From Siphonodentalium dalli (Eukaryota; Mollusca; Scaphopoda; Gadilida; Siphonodentaliidae): DNA of 64,000 nt. The stretch spans positions 60,462,893-60,526,892 of the forward strand of contig CP136067.1 of NCBI GenBank assembly GCA_032622095.1, in the 5' to 3' direction. The notes beneath the pieces were generated by a model. It searched no databases. It was not told the origin of the DNA and was given only the letters and a program-made list of their open reading frames with translations. This document shows positions 24,801 to 33,555 of the stretch, in pieces (position 1 is the stretch's first letter; each line of letters opens with the position of its first letter). The position numbers and the translations under genes are program-made.

Positions 24801-27800
24801 TGTAGTGTTGGTAATGATCCTGAGTCATTAATTCTGAGTAATAAGATGGGGTGAGCATCTGACACTGTTGGCAAGCACAAGTTAAGCTTTCTAAATCCTG
24901 TACACCATTGCGATGATGACTATCACTGTGGAACGCTCTCTGACTGCTTGCAAACAGCCTTCGCATTTCTGAAACAAATTGAAAATGTTCATAAAAATGT
25001 GAAATATTTGCATAATTTTAAATCAGAAGTTGATTGGGCACACAGTATGGATCAAATTATTATCAGCTAAACTAAACTTGTACTATGGGTGAATTCTTCA
25101 AGTTCATTAGGGCACTAACAATCTCAAAACAATGACCTATCTCAGATGAGAGTGTGAGTGTGCATCTTCTTAAAATATAAAACTGAATGTTCTTTATATT
25201 CCAGAATCATAGATTCATTACAAATGTGATCATCAATATCTGGTTTGGTTTTACATTAATTTACGACTCTATTTTATCTTCCCACTTACTGATATCATTA
25301 CAAAATTGCCCAGGCCTTAAGATTCGATGAGAATCACTGAATCGATTCTTGTAATGATTCCCGCGAAACGTTTCAATTTTCAGTGCTTTATGACTAACTT
25401 GATTCAGCATTTGATTCTCGCAAAATTAAATGTATGTTGAGCCCTGTTAAATGCCACCTCTGAAAAAACATATTTGTTCATTTTTATTCTACTGCGCTAT
25501 GACAACTGATTGTACCATGCCCAAAGATAAATGTCTTGTTTTACATTGTAAGGCCTATGTCTGGCTGTCATATGAATGGTCATCGTGCCAGAGATATGAA
25601 CCACAGCTGACATGCTAACCCTTGTTAGCTATTCAAGGTTAGCTATTAATCCTTTCTATACTAAATGGATTCTCCAATTCAGTTATAAAAGTATACACTG
25701 GAATGTTCCATTATTAATCTGGAGGGATGTTAAGGAAATATAAGCAAATGACAAACCGATAATACAAGATAACAATTGCAATGCCAAGCATGGCATATGC
25801 CCCCGATGCCCAGTTTAGAGAGTGGGCAATACTAAATATTTGCAAGGATGGAAAATGTTTGTTATTTTATAAATCCAAGAAGTGGATATCCATTCCCCTT
25901 AAATTAACTGGGCTAGGCCAAAAAAATATCTATCTGTGTTTCTGGTGACATGCAAGAAAAAAATAGGGGCGGGCGGGTGGCTTTTCATTTTATTTTATTT
26001 TTTCATTTTATTTTCAACTTTGCTCAAAATAAATATGAATACCCCCTCCCAGACTTCTTCTACCTGTTTGTAATGAACTATAAAATAATAAAACTAAGTA
26101 CATAATATTAGAATATACATGTAGTGTAATTTATTGGGTTTTTTAAAATTAATTTGATTCAGCTGTGACTTAACTGAAGTGTGGTATAATTTCCGGTTTA
26201 ACACTACACACATTGAATGTGTGCATTTTTTCGGTATCCTTTCCCGAGCTGTGCTATCACCATACAAAAGCACAACTGAATCAAAAGATCATTGCCCCAG
26301 TTACAAGCTGAAAAACAAAATTCAAATATTTCCAAGTCAAACAAGGGCTGTACCTCTGGTAAAAATTAATGGACGAAACCCACAGTATGTGGGTATCCTT
26401 TCTCCGAAGCTGTGCTATCACCATGCTAAAGGACAATGAAATGCAATAAAAAAAACACCTGCGTCACAAGGTGATATGTTCGGACAGACAGATGGACAGA
26501 GGCCTCAGCTAAATGCCCCAAACATTCTACTGGGGTCGGGGCATAATAAAAGTGCTGAAGGATGAATTCCTTTTCAGTGATGGGAAATGTTATATAATAA
26601 GTTTAACAAACAATCTACAACATGTGTACATGTACTTTGGTGAGGAATGAGTCAGGCCTACACATACCAGGAAGAGCTCTCTCTATGATGGGCATGCCAT
26701 CATACTTCATTCTGCGGAAAGTGGAAATCATGTCCTCCAGAGTCCTACCACGCTTTATTCCTTCTTGTATTATGCTGTTCATGGGTGACTCACCCTCAAA
26801 TCGTGTCTGAAAAAAATAAGTTTTAATGGTGTTTCAATTAGCCTTTAAAAATGTGATATGCCACGGTATCTAGATGGGCACATGCCCCTAATAATCATGT
26901 ACGATCAGCGACCCTGATCCCAACCAGTGAAAGCGCAAAGTCTTTCTAGACGGCCGGGAAGCCAAGAAACTGCCATTACACAAACTCCCCAAAGTTTGCG
27001 CAAAGCCAAAATATGATGAATTATCTACCCATGAATGGTGACGTCACATATGGAGGTAACTGTAATGGAATCCATAAATCAGCATGTTGTCATAAATCAT
27101 CATTTATCTGAACAGTCAGGATGAGGTTACAATGTATTACCTTCAAAGATTCGTGCATTGTCATCTGCCATGAATGTATGCTCAGTACAGTATTATAATA
27201 CACATCATGTTCACGCCATGAAAACCTACATGTACCATAAGAAATTGATGAATGTGTCAATGACACTATAGTTCAACTTGGAGAGGGGAACAATTCATGT
27301 GTTACAGTCAATGGAGCAATTAGGAATGTGGAAAGTTAAATGTCTAAGTAATACTAGATGTGAATATGAAGAGTATATCTCTTCATATTCACATCTAGTA
27401 TTACTTAGACATTTAACTTTAAATTAATATCCAAAGTTAAAATCCAAGATAGCCGCAAGGTGGGCATGTTTTTCCATCAAAATTCACAGAAAATAATGGC
27501 TCCCATCTAGAGGTCACCCCAACGATCCATTTAAAGTTTGGTGATGAAAGGATGATGGATGTAGTCTGTACTCTGTAGGGTGTGCCAAAGGATTTAGTCA
27601 TCCAAAGAGTAAAATCAATGATGGTTGCTGGCAGCCATGTTTTTCAACAAAATTCGAGAAAAAAATGTATGCCTCCCATCTAGAGGTCACCCCGAAAATT
27701 CATTTGCAATTTAGTGATGATCGGATGAGATGTGGTCTGTAGAGCGTGCCAAAGGATTTAGTCATACAAAGAGTAAATTCCAAGATGCCACAGATGGCCA

Positions 27801-30800
27801 TGTTGTTTCAACGAATTTCGGTCAAAACAGGAGGCTCCCATCTAGAGGTCACCCCTAAGGTCCATATGAAGTTGGTGATGATCTGATGAGGGATGTGGTC
27901 TGTAGCGTGCGCCAATGAATTTAGTCATACAAAGAGTAAATTCCAAGATGGCAGCTGGCGGCCATGTTTTTCAAACGAATTTCAGTCAAAATAGAAGGCT
28001 CTCATCTAGAGGTCACCCCCAAAGATCGATATGAAGTTTGGAGATCATCAAATGAGGGATGTGGTCTGTAGGGTGTGTCAAAAGATTCAGTCATGCAAAG
28101 ACTAAAATCCAAGATGGCTGCCGGTGGCCATGTTTTTTATCGAAAATCATTTCAAATTCGATAGCTCCCATCAACAGGTAATCGCAATCGTGCCTGCAAA
28201 ATTAAATGAAAGTGTCAATGACACTGTAGTTCAACTTGGAAAGGGAATAATTACATGTGTTACAGTCAATGGAGTGATTAGGAATGCGGAAAGTTGAAAT
28301 GTCTAACTAATAATGAAGAGATATATATATAAAGTAAAATGATCGGATGAGAGAAGTGGACTGTAGGGTGTGCCAAAGCATTTAGTCATGTAAAGAGTAA
28401 AATCAAATGGCCAAGTGACCCCAAAATGACTCATTTCCCATCTACATGTCAATATCAACAGCCATGACAAATTTCATAATGATCCGACCAATGGTACGAC
28501 CTGTAGACCATTGCCAAAGGATTTAGTCATGCAAAAAGTTAAATCCAAGACAGCTGCCAGCGGCCATGTCTAATGTCTGAATGACACCAAAATGACTTGT
28601 TCCCATCTACATGTGAATTTCAACAGCCATGACAAATTTCATGATGATCCGACCAAAGGTACGACCTATAGCCCGTGCCATAGGATTTAGTCATGCAAAG
28701 AGTAAAATCCAAGATGACTGCTGGCGTTTTATGGCCGAATGACCCCAAAATGACTTGTTCCCATCTACTAGTACATGTCAATATTAACATCCATGACAAA
28801 TTTATTGATGATCAGACAACGGTACGGCCTGTAGCCCGTGCTAATGGATTGCAATTTGAAATCCAAGATGGCCGTCAGTAGCCATGTTTTTTTGGCCGAA
28901 TGACCGCAAAATGACTCGTTCCCACTTTATGTCAATGTTATCATCCATGACCAATTTCATAATGATCCGACCAAAGGTACATCCTCTAGCCCATGCCAAA
29001 GGATTTTAGTCATGTAAAGAGTAAAATCCAAGATGGTGGCTGGCGGCCATGTTTTATGGCTGAATGACCCCAAAATGACTCGTTCCCATCTACATGTCAA
29101 TGTCAACAACCATGACAAATTTCATGATCATCCGACCAGATACAACCTCTAGCCCATGCCAAAGGATTTTCTAATGCAAAGAGTAAAATCCAAGATGGCT
29201 GCTGGCGGCCATGTTTTATGGCCGATTGACCCCAAAATGACTTGTTCCCATCTACATGTCAATATTAACATCCATGACAAATTTCATGATGATCAGACAA
29301 ACAGTACGGCCTATAGCCCGTGCTAATGGATTGAATTTTTAAATCCAAGATGTCTGCTGGGGGCCATGTTTTTTGTCGAATGGCCTCAAAATGACTCGTT
29401 CCCATCTACATGTCAATGTCAACAGCTATGAAAAATTCATAACGATCCAAACAAAGGTACGACTTGTATCCCGTGCCAAAGGATTTAGTCATGCAAAGAG
29501 TAAAATCCAAGATGGCTGGCAGTGGCCATGTTTTTTGGCCGAATTACCCCAAAACATCTACATGTCAATGTTACATCCATGACACATTTCATGATGATCA
29601 GACAATCAGTACCGCCTGTAGCCCATACCAAAGGATTGCATTTTGAAATCCAAAATGGTTGCCACGGTATGTGTTTTGGCCGAACCCAATATGACTCGTT
29701 CCCATCTACATGTCAATGTCAACAGCCATGACAAATTTCATAATGATCCAACCAAAGGTACGACCTGTAGCCCATGCTAATGGAAATTGTTGACAGACAT
29801 CTCCACACATGCTCACACACGGACGATGAATACCAAGTAAGGTTGAGCTAAAAATTATCTGGCCATAAATACGGGCTCTAGGCTGTGCCGATGGACTCAA
29901 ATTTGAAATCCAAGATTATTTGGAAATATTTTATCGCACCCATCTATAGGTCACCCTGCATATGAAGTTTGGTGAAGATCGGAAGAGGGATGTGGCCTGT
30001 AAGGCCAAAGGAACCTGTTGACGCATGGACGGACGTCCGGATGCATGCATCCACACATGGATGCCAACCCATGGCAATAGCTTAAAGTTGAGCTGAAAAA
30101 CAACTGTTGAAAATGCAATGCTATTCTCGTTGCGTATATACCGGTAGGAGTTACGCGGTAAATGCCAGTGACCCAGGGTGTATCCTGGTGTATCCTGGTG
30201 GGATGTAGTGAGGTGTGAAGATTACACAATAGCGCCTTGCTCATCCTCTCCACACAAGCTTCAGTTGTTGTGTGGGCCACTGTGAATCACTCTCCCAAAA
30301 ACATCCCCACAGTGTTGGGTGTTTTCCTTATGGCACATGCTTTACGTACTGTACACATGGTTGATGTTCATTCAAGTTATTGTGCTAACAGACATAATAT
30401 TGCTATAAATAGAAACAAGTGCCATATTCTGGTTAGAAAGTTGGGGCAGGCCCATTTTAAGTGTGCAGCTGTCGCACGTGACAATAAACTCACACACCAA
30501 AACATTGTCAGAATCCATCAATAAATGGCTATGTTATATAGGTTTTGAGCCACTTGCCAACCGCCAAAAAACTCGACTAAAAAGTCCGTTTATATATACT
30601 AGTATATCAGATCTATGGAGGCATGGATTCATGAGTGTTCATTGCTTAAAATGTGCTCGATTCAGTGAGCGGGAACAAATTCTCATTTCTTATCGAAATG
30701 GACATGTGTGATAACAGAAAACAAAGATTAATCCACCCAAAACACCCATGCATATACTTATTTGTAGTAATTTATGAAATATAAGTTCTGTTGCCACTTG

Positions 30801-31091
30801 TTAAGTTAAGTTAAGCAGGTTTAGCTTATACTGGTATACCAATTATCTTAATCGCTGACAGATAGATAATGGCATCATGATGCTGGTAAGGGCTACATGT
30901 AAGTCTCTCACCTCAACTTGATATGGTGGGATTTCCAAGAACTGCTCACCAAAAGACACATAATCTAATCCAAGTCGAGACTTTTGGTTCAAAGCTGCCA
31001 GTTCATCGAGAGCACTCTTTGGGATAAATTCCAGGGGAGGATACTGCATCATTTGAGGTTGGCATCTGGGTGTTTGTGACATCTGCTCCAT
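4194..31091 (-). CDS. TRAF3IP2: TRAF3IP2/Act1/CIKS-like adaptor, 7 coding exons, complete (750 aa)
   Basis: Joined exons (descending): 31091-30912, 26806-26668, 24968-24198, 20810-20409, 19747-19466, 17541-17351, 4481-4194. All junctions are GT-AG and the phases (0,1,1,1,1,0) stay in frame across 2253 nt. Residues ~27-106 resemble a death domain, with a SFGEQFLE-type second helix and a TLEDMISTFRRM helix placed as in the MyD88/IRAK death domains. Residues ~108-590 are Ser/Asn/Gln-rich and low in complexity, with short Cys clusters. Residues ~600-745 are a SEFIR domain: KYVYLTY in the first strand, AVIIGFSPCY, then KVFPVLFPG and a TYPQNR segment that match the order in vertebrate Act1 (VFITYS, VMIIVAISPKY, FRFIPVLFP, HVYSWPKN). 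In vertebrates Act1 binds IL-17 receptors through SEFIR and recruits TRAFs in the cytoplasm. Vertebrate Act1 (~570 aa) lacks a canonical death domain. The family call is firm; orthology is inferred. Confidence 0.85.
4591..4842. mobile_element. hairpin MITE, copy 1
   Basis: Starts TTAACCCTGTCATGA and ends CCAGTCATGG. It contains two inverted segments around GGGAGCCTCACATAT and GTGCCAGTGC. Copies 2 and 3 lie at 55256-55610 and 58001-58262 in Abi introns. Confidence 0.75.
4850..6160. other. intron 6, no clear feature
   Basis: A few short ORFs on both strands lack any coding signature. No repeat family seen. Confidence 0.4.
6171..8029. promoter_or_regulatory. cluster of TGTAACACACGTGAC motifs (E-box CACGTG)
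   Basis: Arms at 6171, 6337-6366 (two arms forming a 30-bp perfect palindrome), 7625, 7647 (one mismatch), 7837 and 8015. Each includes CACGTG or CATACGTG, a bHLH-Zip (USF/MITF/Myc-type) site. The spacing is irregular. It may equally be the terminus of an old repeat. Confidence 0.45.
8352..8634. repeat. 53-bp minisatellite, about 5.3 copies
   Basis: GCTATAACCC recurs at 8352, 8405, 8458, 8511, 8564 and 8617, exactly 53 bases apart. Copies differ by a few substitutions (for example GGCAGTGG/GCCAGTGG). Each unit holds two TATAACCC blocks. Confidence 0.95.
8930..9096. repeat. target repeat flanking the composite insertion
   Basis: TGGTTTATCAAAA and GTGTGAAAACAC are repeated two to three times. 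The block ACGCATATTTTGGCTGG…GGGATCAATTGG at 8964-9047 recurs on the far side of the insertion at 14348-14431. Confidence 0.75.
9097..9417. mobile_element. 321-bp MITE with ~50-bp terminal inverted repeats
   Basis: Left end AATATTTTCCTAAATAAG, right end CTTATTTAGGAAAATATT. The TIRs continue through TATATCTCCTAGAAGTATCT. A related copy lies at about 61886-62207. Confidence 0.85.
9808..9845. repeat. poly(C) run of 38 nt
   Basis: Uninterrupted C tract. The minus strand is G38, strongly G-quadruplex-prone. The stated length may be limited by sequencing or assembly. Confidence 0.95.
11686..13380. repeat. three internal ~100-bp repeats inside the composite element
   Basis: GGGTTCGATGGGTAGCCCCA, then CCTGTTTGGTGTGACTATC and GAGTGCTAATTACGCC, occur at about 11720-11790, 12845-12915 and 13315-13380. 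A second pair (GGAATGTCGAAAGCC / GGAATGTCCAGAGCC with CTCGATCTGATCC-like continuation) lies at 12035-12110 and 12180-12265. Confidence 0.7.
14432..15000 (+). repeat. AGAGTAAAATCCATGATGG repeat relics
   Basis: Several degenerate units with GATGTGGCCTGTAGGGTGTGC, CATGCAAAGAGTAAAAT and GGCCATGTTTTTCA landmarks, in plus orientation. Confidence 0.6.
15780..17166 (+). repeat. degenerate ~150-bp repeat series with GACGGACG tail
   Basis: About six units of (GACC)TCATTTGAACAAATCTGAAT, then CCAAATATGAACC-like and AGAATTACTATAGAG blocks, are spread over 1.4 kb. The series ends with ACGGATGGACAGACGGACGA and CTCAGGTGAGCTAAAAAC, a typical lophotrochozoan repeat terminus. 16420-16740 is an unrelated interruption. 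Confidence 0.7.
17351..17541 (-). CDS. TRAF3IP2: TRAF3IP2-like coding exon 6, N-terminal half of SEFIR
   Basis: 191 nt, residues 592-655. The acceptor AACTCTTCAG ends at 17542; a second AG six bases into the exon could serve as a NAGNAG-like alternative. The donor is GAT|GTGAGT at 17351/17350, phase 0. It encodes WLRNTKYVYLTYMRDDDA (strand A and the box 1 region) and LRGILINNGIPVTTDFDY, the counterpart of VNFLLVNGFQTAIDIF in vertebrate Act1. Confidence 0.85.
17850..18429. mobile_element. 580-bp non-autonomous hAT-like element with 8-bp target duplication
   Basis: Flanked by GCTGTCAG at 17842-17849 and 18430-18437. The left end CAGGGTCCGTGCTGG and the right end GCAGCGTGAACCCAG form imperfect inverted repeats of hAT type. 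Near both ends it carries AATATTTTTTGCCAAAT direct repeats. 8-bp duplications and CAGGG-type ends are hAT hallmarks. Confidence 0.8.
19195..19420. repeat. C-rich low-complexity tract (CCA/CCATC/CCACC)
   Basis: Degenerate CCACC, CCATCCCA and CATGACATCCCCC repeats in the intron just downstream of exon 5. Confidence 0.8.
19466..19747 (-). CDS. TRAF3IP2: TRAF3IP2-like coding exon 5 with tandem 14-residue repeat
   Basis: 282 nt, residues 498-592. The acceptor AATTTCCAG ends at 19748 and the donor GTAG|GTTAGT is at 19466/19465. Phase is 1 at both ends, so this is another symmetric exon. It carries two adjacent copies of TVEECECQMPGCTA (residues 533-546 and 547-560), encoded by a nearly exact 42-bp duplication at 19561-19644. 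TVEE fits the general TRAF1/2/3/5-binding pattern (P/S/A/T)-x-(Q/E)-E; that role is inferred. Confidence 0.78.
20409..20810 (-). CDS. TRAF3IP2: TRAF3IP2-like coding exon 4
   Basis: 402 nt, residues 364-498. The acceptor CTACATTTTAG ends at 20811 and the donor AAAG|GTAATT is at 20409/20408, phase 1 at both ends, so the exon could be skipped without a frameshift. It is acidic and Asn-rich with an internal near-repeat (DETSVKEIANETSVKQV) and a CVMCEKEATC cysteine cluster close to the end. No known domain. Confidence 0.78.
21510..21870 (+). repeat. TGTCAATGACACTGTGGCTCA repeat plus CCAAGATGG fragment
   Basis: GTCAATGACACTGTGG, GTTACAGTCAATGGAG and GGAAAGTTGAAATGTCTAAG landmarks are shared with copies at 4495, 27250 and 28205. 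They are followed by the unit interrupted by the hAT element. Confidence 0.7.
21871..23130. mobile_element. 1.26-kb hAT-like element nested in a repeat array, 8-bp target duplication
   Basis: Ends TAGGCCCCTGCGAAT and ATTCGCAGGGGCCTA are inverted. ATCTACAT is present on both sides (21863-21870 and 23131-23138), and removing the element restores the array motif CCATCTACATGTCAATATT. Both subterminal zones are packed with GAATCGAAT-type motifs (21900-21965 and 23060-23115). No transposase domain was recognised inside, so it is probably non-autonomous. Confidence 0.9.
23131..24020 (+). repeat. tandem array of a ~160-bp repeat, about 5.5 units
   Basis: GACCCCAAAATGACTCGTT-like anchors sit at about 23243, 23407, 23570, 23727 and 23890 (spacing 157-164). 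Each unit holds ATCTACATGTCAAT, ATTTCATGATGATC, TTTAGTCATGCAAAGAG and CCAAGATGGCTGCC. It ends in CACGCACACAAACCCTCACA. Confidence 0.9.
24198..24968 (-). CDS. TRAF3IP2: TRAF3IP2-like coding exon 3, large low-complexity exon
   Basis: 771 nt, residues 107-364. The acceptor TTTGTTTCAG ends at 24969. The donor is ACAA|GTATGT at 24198/24197 (phase 1); reading through instead reaches TGA at 24163. The sequence is rich in Ser, Asn, Gln, Arg, His and Tyr, with a Cys pair motif CACQQC near its start and no recognised domain. It is probably a disordered linker. The stretch SMPEDHS resembles a TRAF-binding PxE motif, but this is weak. Confidence 0.78.
24970..26180. other. intron 2, largely unannotated
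   Basis: 25647-25770 resembles the TTTCTATACTAAATGGATTC repeat found at 59270 and 60321. The rest shows no feature. Confidence 0.4.
26185..26550 (+). repeat. interspersed repeat ending in GGGGTCGGGGCATAATAA
   Basis: Two units of TGGTAAAAATTAATGGACG-like, GGGTATCCTTTC and GTGCTATCACCATG blocks, then GGACAGACAGATGGACAGA. Same family as 59482-60260 (reverse). Confidence 0.65.
26668..26806 (-). CDS. TRAF3IP2: TRAF3IP2-like coding exon 2
   Basis: 139 nt, residues 61-106 plus one base. The acceptor TTTTTTTCAG ends at 26807 and the donor CCTG|GTATGTG is at 26668/26667. It completes the death-like domain: RFEGESPMNSIIQ corresponds to helices 3-4, GRTLEDMISTFRRM to helix 5 and DGMPIIERAL to helix 6. 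The intron position within the domain and the phase match the flanking exons. Confidence 0.8.
27245..28205 (+). repeat. GGCTCCCATCTAGAGGTCACC repeat series
   Basis: About five diverged ~150-bp units with CATCTAGAGGTCACCCC, ATATGAAGTTTGGTGATGAT and CAAAGAGTAAAATCC, opening with a 42-bp-arm perfect palindrome (27332-27420). Confidence 0.75.
27332..27420. repeat. perfect palindrome, 42-bp arms, 5-bp spacer
   Basis: The arm 27332-27373 begins AAAGTTAAATGTCTAAG. The arm 27379-27420 is its exact reverse complement. The spacer is TATAT. Confidence 0.95.
28410..29790 (+). repeat. second tandem array of the ~160-bp repeat, about 8.5 units
   Basis: Anchors near 28418, 28582, 28741, 28905, 29067, 29229, 29381, 29546 and 29683. 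Same unit as 23131-24020, with CCAAGATGGC in most copies. Ends in CACACATGCTCACACACGG. Confidence 0.9.
29860..30110 (+). repeat. repeat relic with GGACGGACGTCC tail
   Basis: Degenerate unit of the same superfamily. It ends in ATGGACGGACGTCCGGATGC and CCATGGCAATAGC. Confidence 0.5.
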
Positions 31092-31180
31092 CAAGTCTCA
31101 CAATATCACCGTGACAATGATGTGATTGCCGTCATATCATGAGTTAAATCTAGTATCAACAGATGCAGTCCATCTTAAAG
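30912..31180 (-). CDS. TRAF3IP2: TRAF3IP2-like coding exon 1 (coding 31091-30912)
   Basis: The ATG at 31091-31089 is preceded in frame by TGA nine bases upstream, which fixes the start. The exon encodes residues 1-60, the first half of the death-like domain (around LDYVSFGEQFLEI). The donor GAG|GTGAGAG lies at 30912/30911, phase 0. A pyrimidine-rich acceptor (TTTCTCATTCCAG) ends at 31181, so 31180-31092 is probably the 3' part of the 5' UTR, with at least one further noncoding exon upstream. A short upstream ATG (ATGGACTGCATCTGTTGA) lies in that leader. Confidence 0.8.
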
Positions 31181-31199
31181 CTGGAATGAGAAAGAAGTT

Positions 31200-32360
31200 A
31201 TTTTTTTATCGTTACAAAGAATAGTTCGGTCACAGCAATTTTATTAGTTGATTTTGGAACATGAGGGGAAAAAATCTCTAGATGGAAGAGGGAAACATTA
31301 TTTTATAAATCCAGACAGGTCTTGACATACCAATTGGCGATTATTCCACACAATCCTGGTGAATGCAAATCTCTTTCACTTGAAATCATTTTTTGCAAAT
31401 AAAAATACATAAATCCTAATACATAAGGCCAAATACAAAATAATATTTGAGTCTCAGACACTGCCGCATAAGAGTAAATGGCCTGCATTGGACCTTTTAT
31501 TTAGGTTTTTAGAATTATGATAACAAAAAGTTAAAAAATAAATTAATTAAAAATATATATATAGTTTCTCAAATTATTTTGGTATGTTTTACCAACATGT
31601 CCATAATAGGTATGAGCATTAATTGCAACATACATGAACTGTTAACACATCTCTGTTAAATTGACTATCATGTATACATATAGTGACATAGAAAATTAAG
31701 TACGGTAGATGACTCCTCTCAAGTGTCTAATAATAGTGTCAGCACAATTATTAATTTTGGAGAAAATTCACAACGATCACTATCATTTGGAATTGAGACA
31801 AAGAGTGAAATTACCATCACTATTATTATTTCAGCCTAAATCCCCACCATTTGATAGTCTGGTGTATTAAACAAATTAATTGTAACTTCAGAACAATTGA
31901 AAGGCACTGGAGGAAATTTAGGATGACATGTTATAATGGAGAGGTGTCGATTTATAGACAGCAATGACAATCGTGAATAGTCAGGGGCATTAGATCATTA
32001 TTGGTAATCCCTATGGCAAATAATGGCATACAGGTATACAAGTAGCACAATGTAATTTTAATATCAGATTAAAAGAGTGTATATGCAACACAAAGTTCAC
32101 TCTACATTTTCTGATTATTACTAGACAAAGGAAGCTATCATGATCCATGCTAACTATGTGCACAAAAATAAAAATAAAATTATTATATTCCTCCCTCCCT
32201 CATTGATTCAGAAAAAAATAATTGTCAAGGTCTCAAATATTTTTTTTTTTTTTTTTTTGCCATAATACATGTACCTCAGTTATTCTCATTTTCCCATGAT
32301 ATTATGACTTCTCTGTCAAGGTAGGGGTTATGATAGATTCTCCCACCCAGTTATAAAAGT
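31200..32360. other. upstream intron/intergenic, no clear feature
   Basis: AT-rich with a T18-like run near 32240. No ORF or repeat recognised except TTCTCCCACCCAGTTATAAA at about 32340. Confidence 0.4.
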
Positions 32361-32371
32361 ACTGTGTATAT

Positions 32372-33545
32372 TAGTCCAAGTCTTCTCGTACTAAAACCGG
32401 CTAAGATATTGGGATGGAGGTGCCGGTCTTTAGTCCGAGTTCCAGGCCCATGCATTCTTATGACACGACTTAAGCGTTAGTGACCCGCTCAAATAAATCC
32501 ACAATTATATGAAATAAAATATCACAATTGCGACAATAAACGGATATTTTCCGCAGAAGACATGCTATTTTATCTGAAACCCACATCAGTTGTGAATTTA
32601 AAACGGTAATTTAATGCGAAAAGAGACATTTACCTCAATGTTTACAATTTTTTAAAAGTATGCGAACTCGGTTGACCTCGCGAACTGTGTTCGGCATTTT
32701 CCGTTGAAAATATTCCGTAGATTTTGGACAACAACGCAAATTACGATGAATTCTCCATTGTAATCGTAATTATGTGTGTCAATAAATAAAATAATAAATA
32801 GATTAATTAAACATTGGAGATATAAATGTAATACACTAAATAAATGAACCTTAAGTTTGAAAAGTCCCACTAAAACGGAAGAACTATATTTCGAAACTAT
32901 GTGATTCGGTTCTCCGATTATTTTATCAACACAGGTGTCAAAATGCACATCACACGCATGGCAACTTGGCAAGTCAGACACAAGAGTTCTAATTTGCTCC
33001 AATTTTGACAAGTTGCTTGCGAAAATTGTCAACAAAACTACCGTTCTGATCCTCCATTATGTCATTAAGTTTTTAGTGTGGGAATTGTTCTGAAAGCACA
33101 TAGAAAACTGGACTTTCGGGCGATCGGTTTTCGCCATTTTTGTTCGGAAAACCCGCGCTATATATAGAAACGGAAAGTAGAATTCCCAGAACAAACAGCG
33201 GATTATGCCGAACTTATTCGGACCACTTCGGCTTTCGGTTAAAACGTAAACAAACAGATAAACAAATCGATGTTTGTGTCAATCAACCGGAATATTCTAT
33301 GTGTAATTTAACATTAAAGTTAGATTATTATACACCATTATGACCATAAGATGTAAGCCTTTCCGATGTATATAGCATCATGTATTGATTTGCTAGGTAA
33401 ATCGAGTAAAATACACCACAAATTCCCGCCACAGATCGTGGGCGTAAGTCGTGTCATAGGATTGGTATACAAGCGGTCTTGGACTAAAGACCGGCACCTC
33501 CATCCCAATATCTTAGCTGGTTTTAGTACGAGAAGACTTGGACTA
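32372..33545. mobile_element. 1174-bp Mutator-like element with 9-bp target duplication
   Basis: Flanked by TGTGTATAT at 32363-32371 and 33546-33554. The terminal inverted repeats are ~67 bp, beginning TAGTCCAAGTCTTCTCG and reaching GGAGGTGCCGGTCTTTAGTC with very few mismatches. 9-bp duplications with long TIRs are the Mutator (MULE) signature. No transposase domain was recognised in the interior. A diverged homologue of 32520-32660 lies at 53575-53720. Confidence 0.88.
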
Positions 33546-33555
33546 TGTGTATATC

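Noticed and set aside
26622-26810. Plus-strand 62-codon ORF
   Set aside because: It is the antisense shadow of coding exon 2 of the adaptor gene.
32652-33035. 127-codon minus-strand ORF inside the Mutator-like element as a transposase
   Set aside because: No DDE or zinc-finger pattern, and the element is too short for a MULE transposase.
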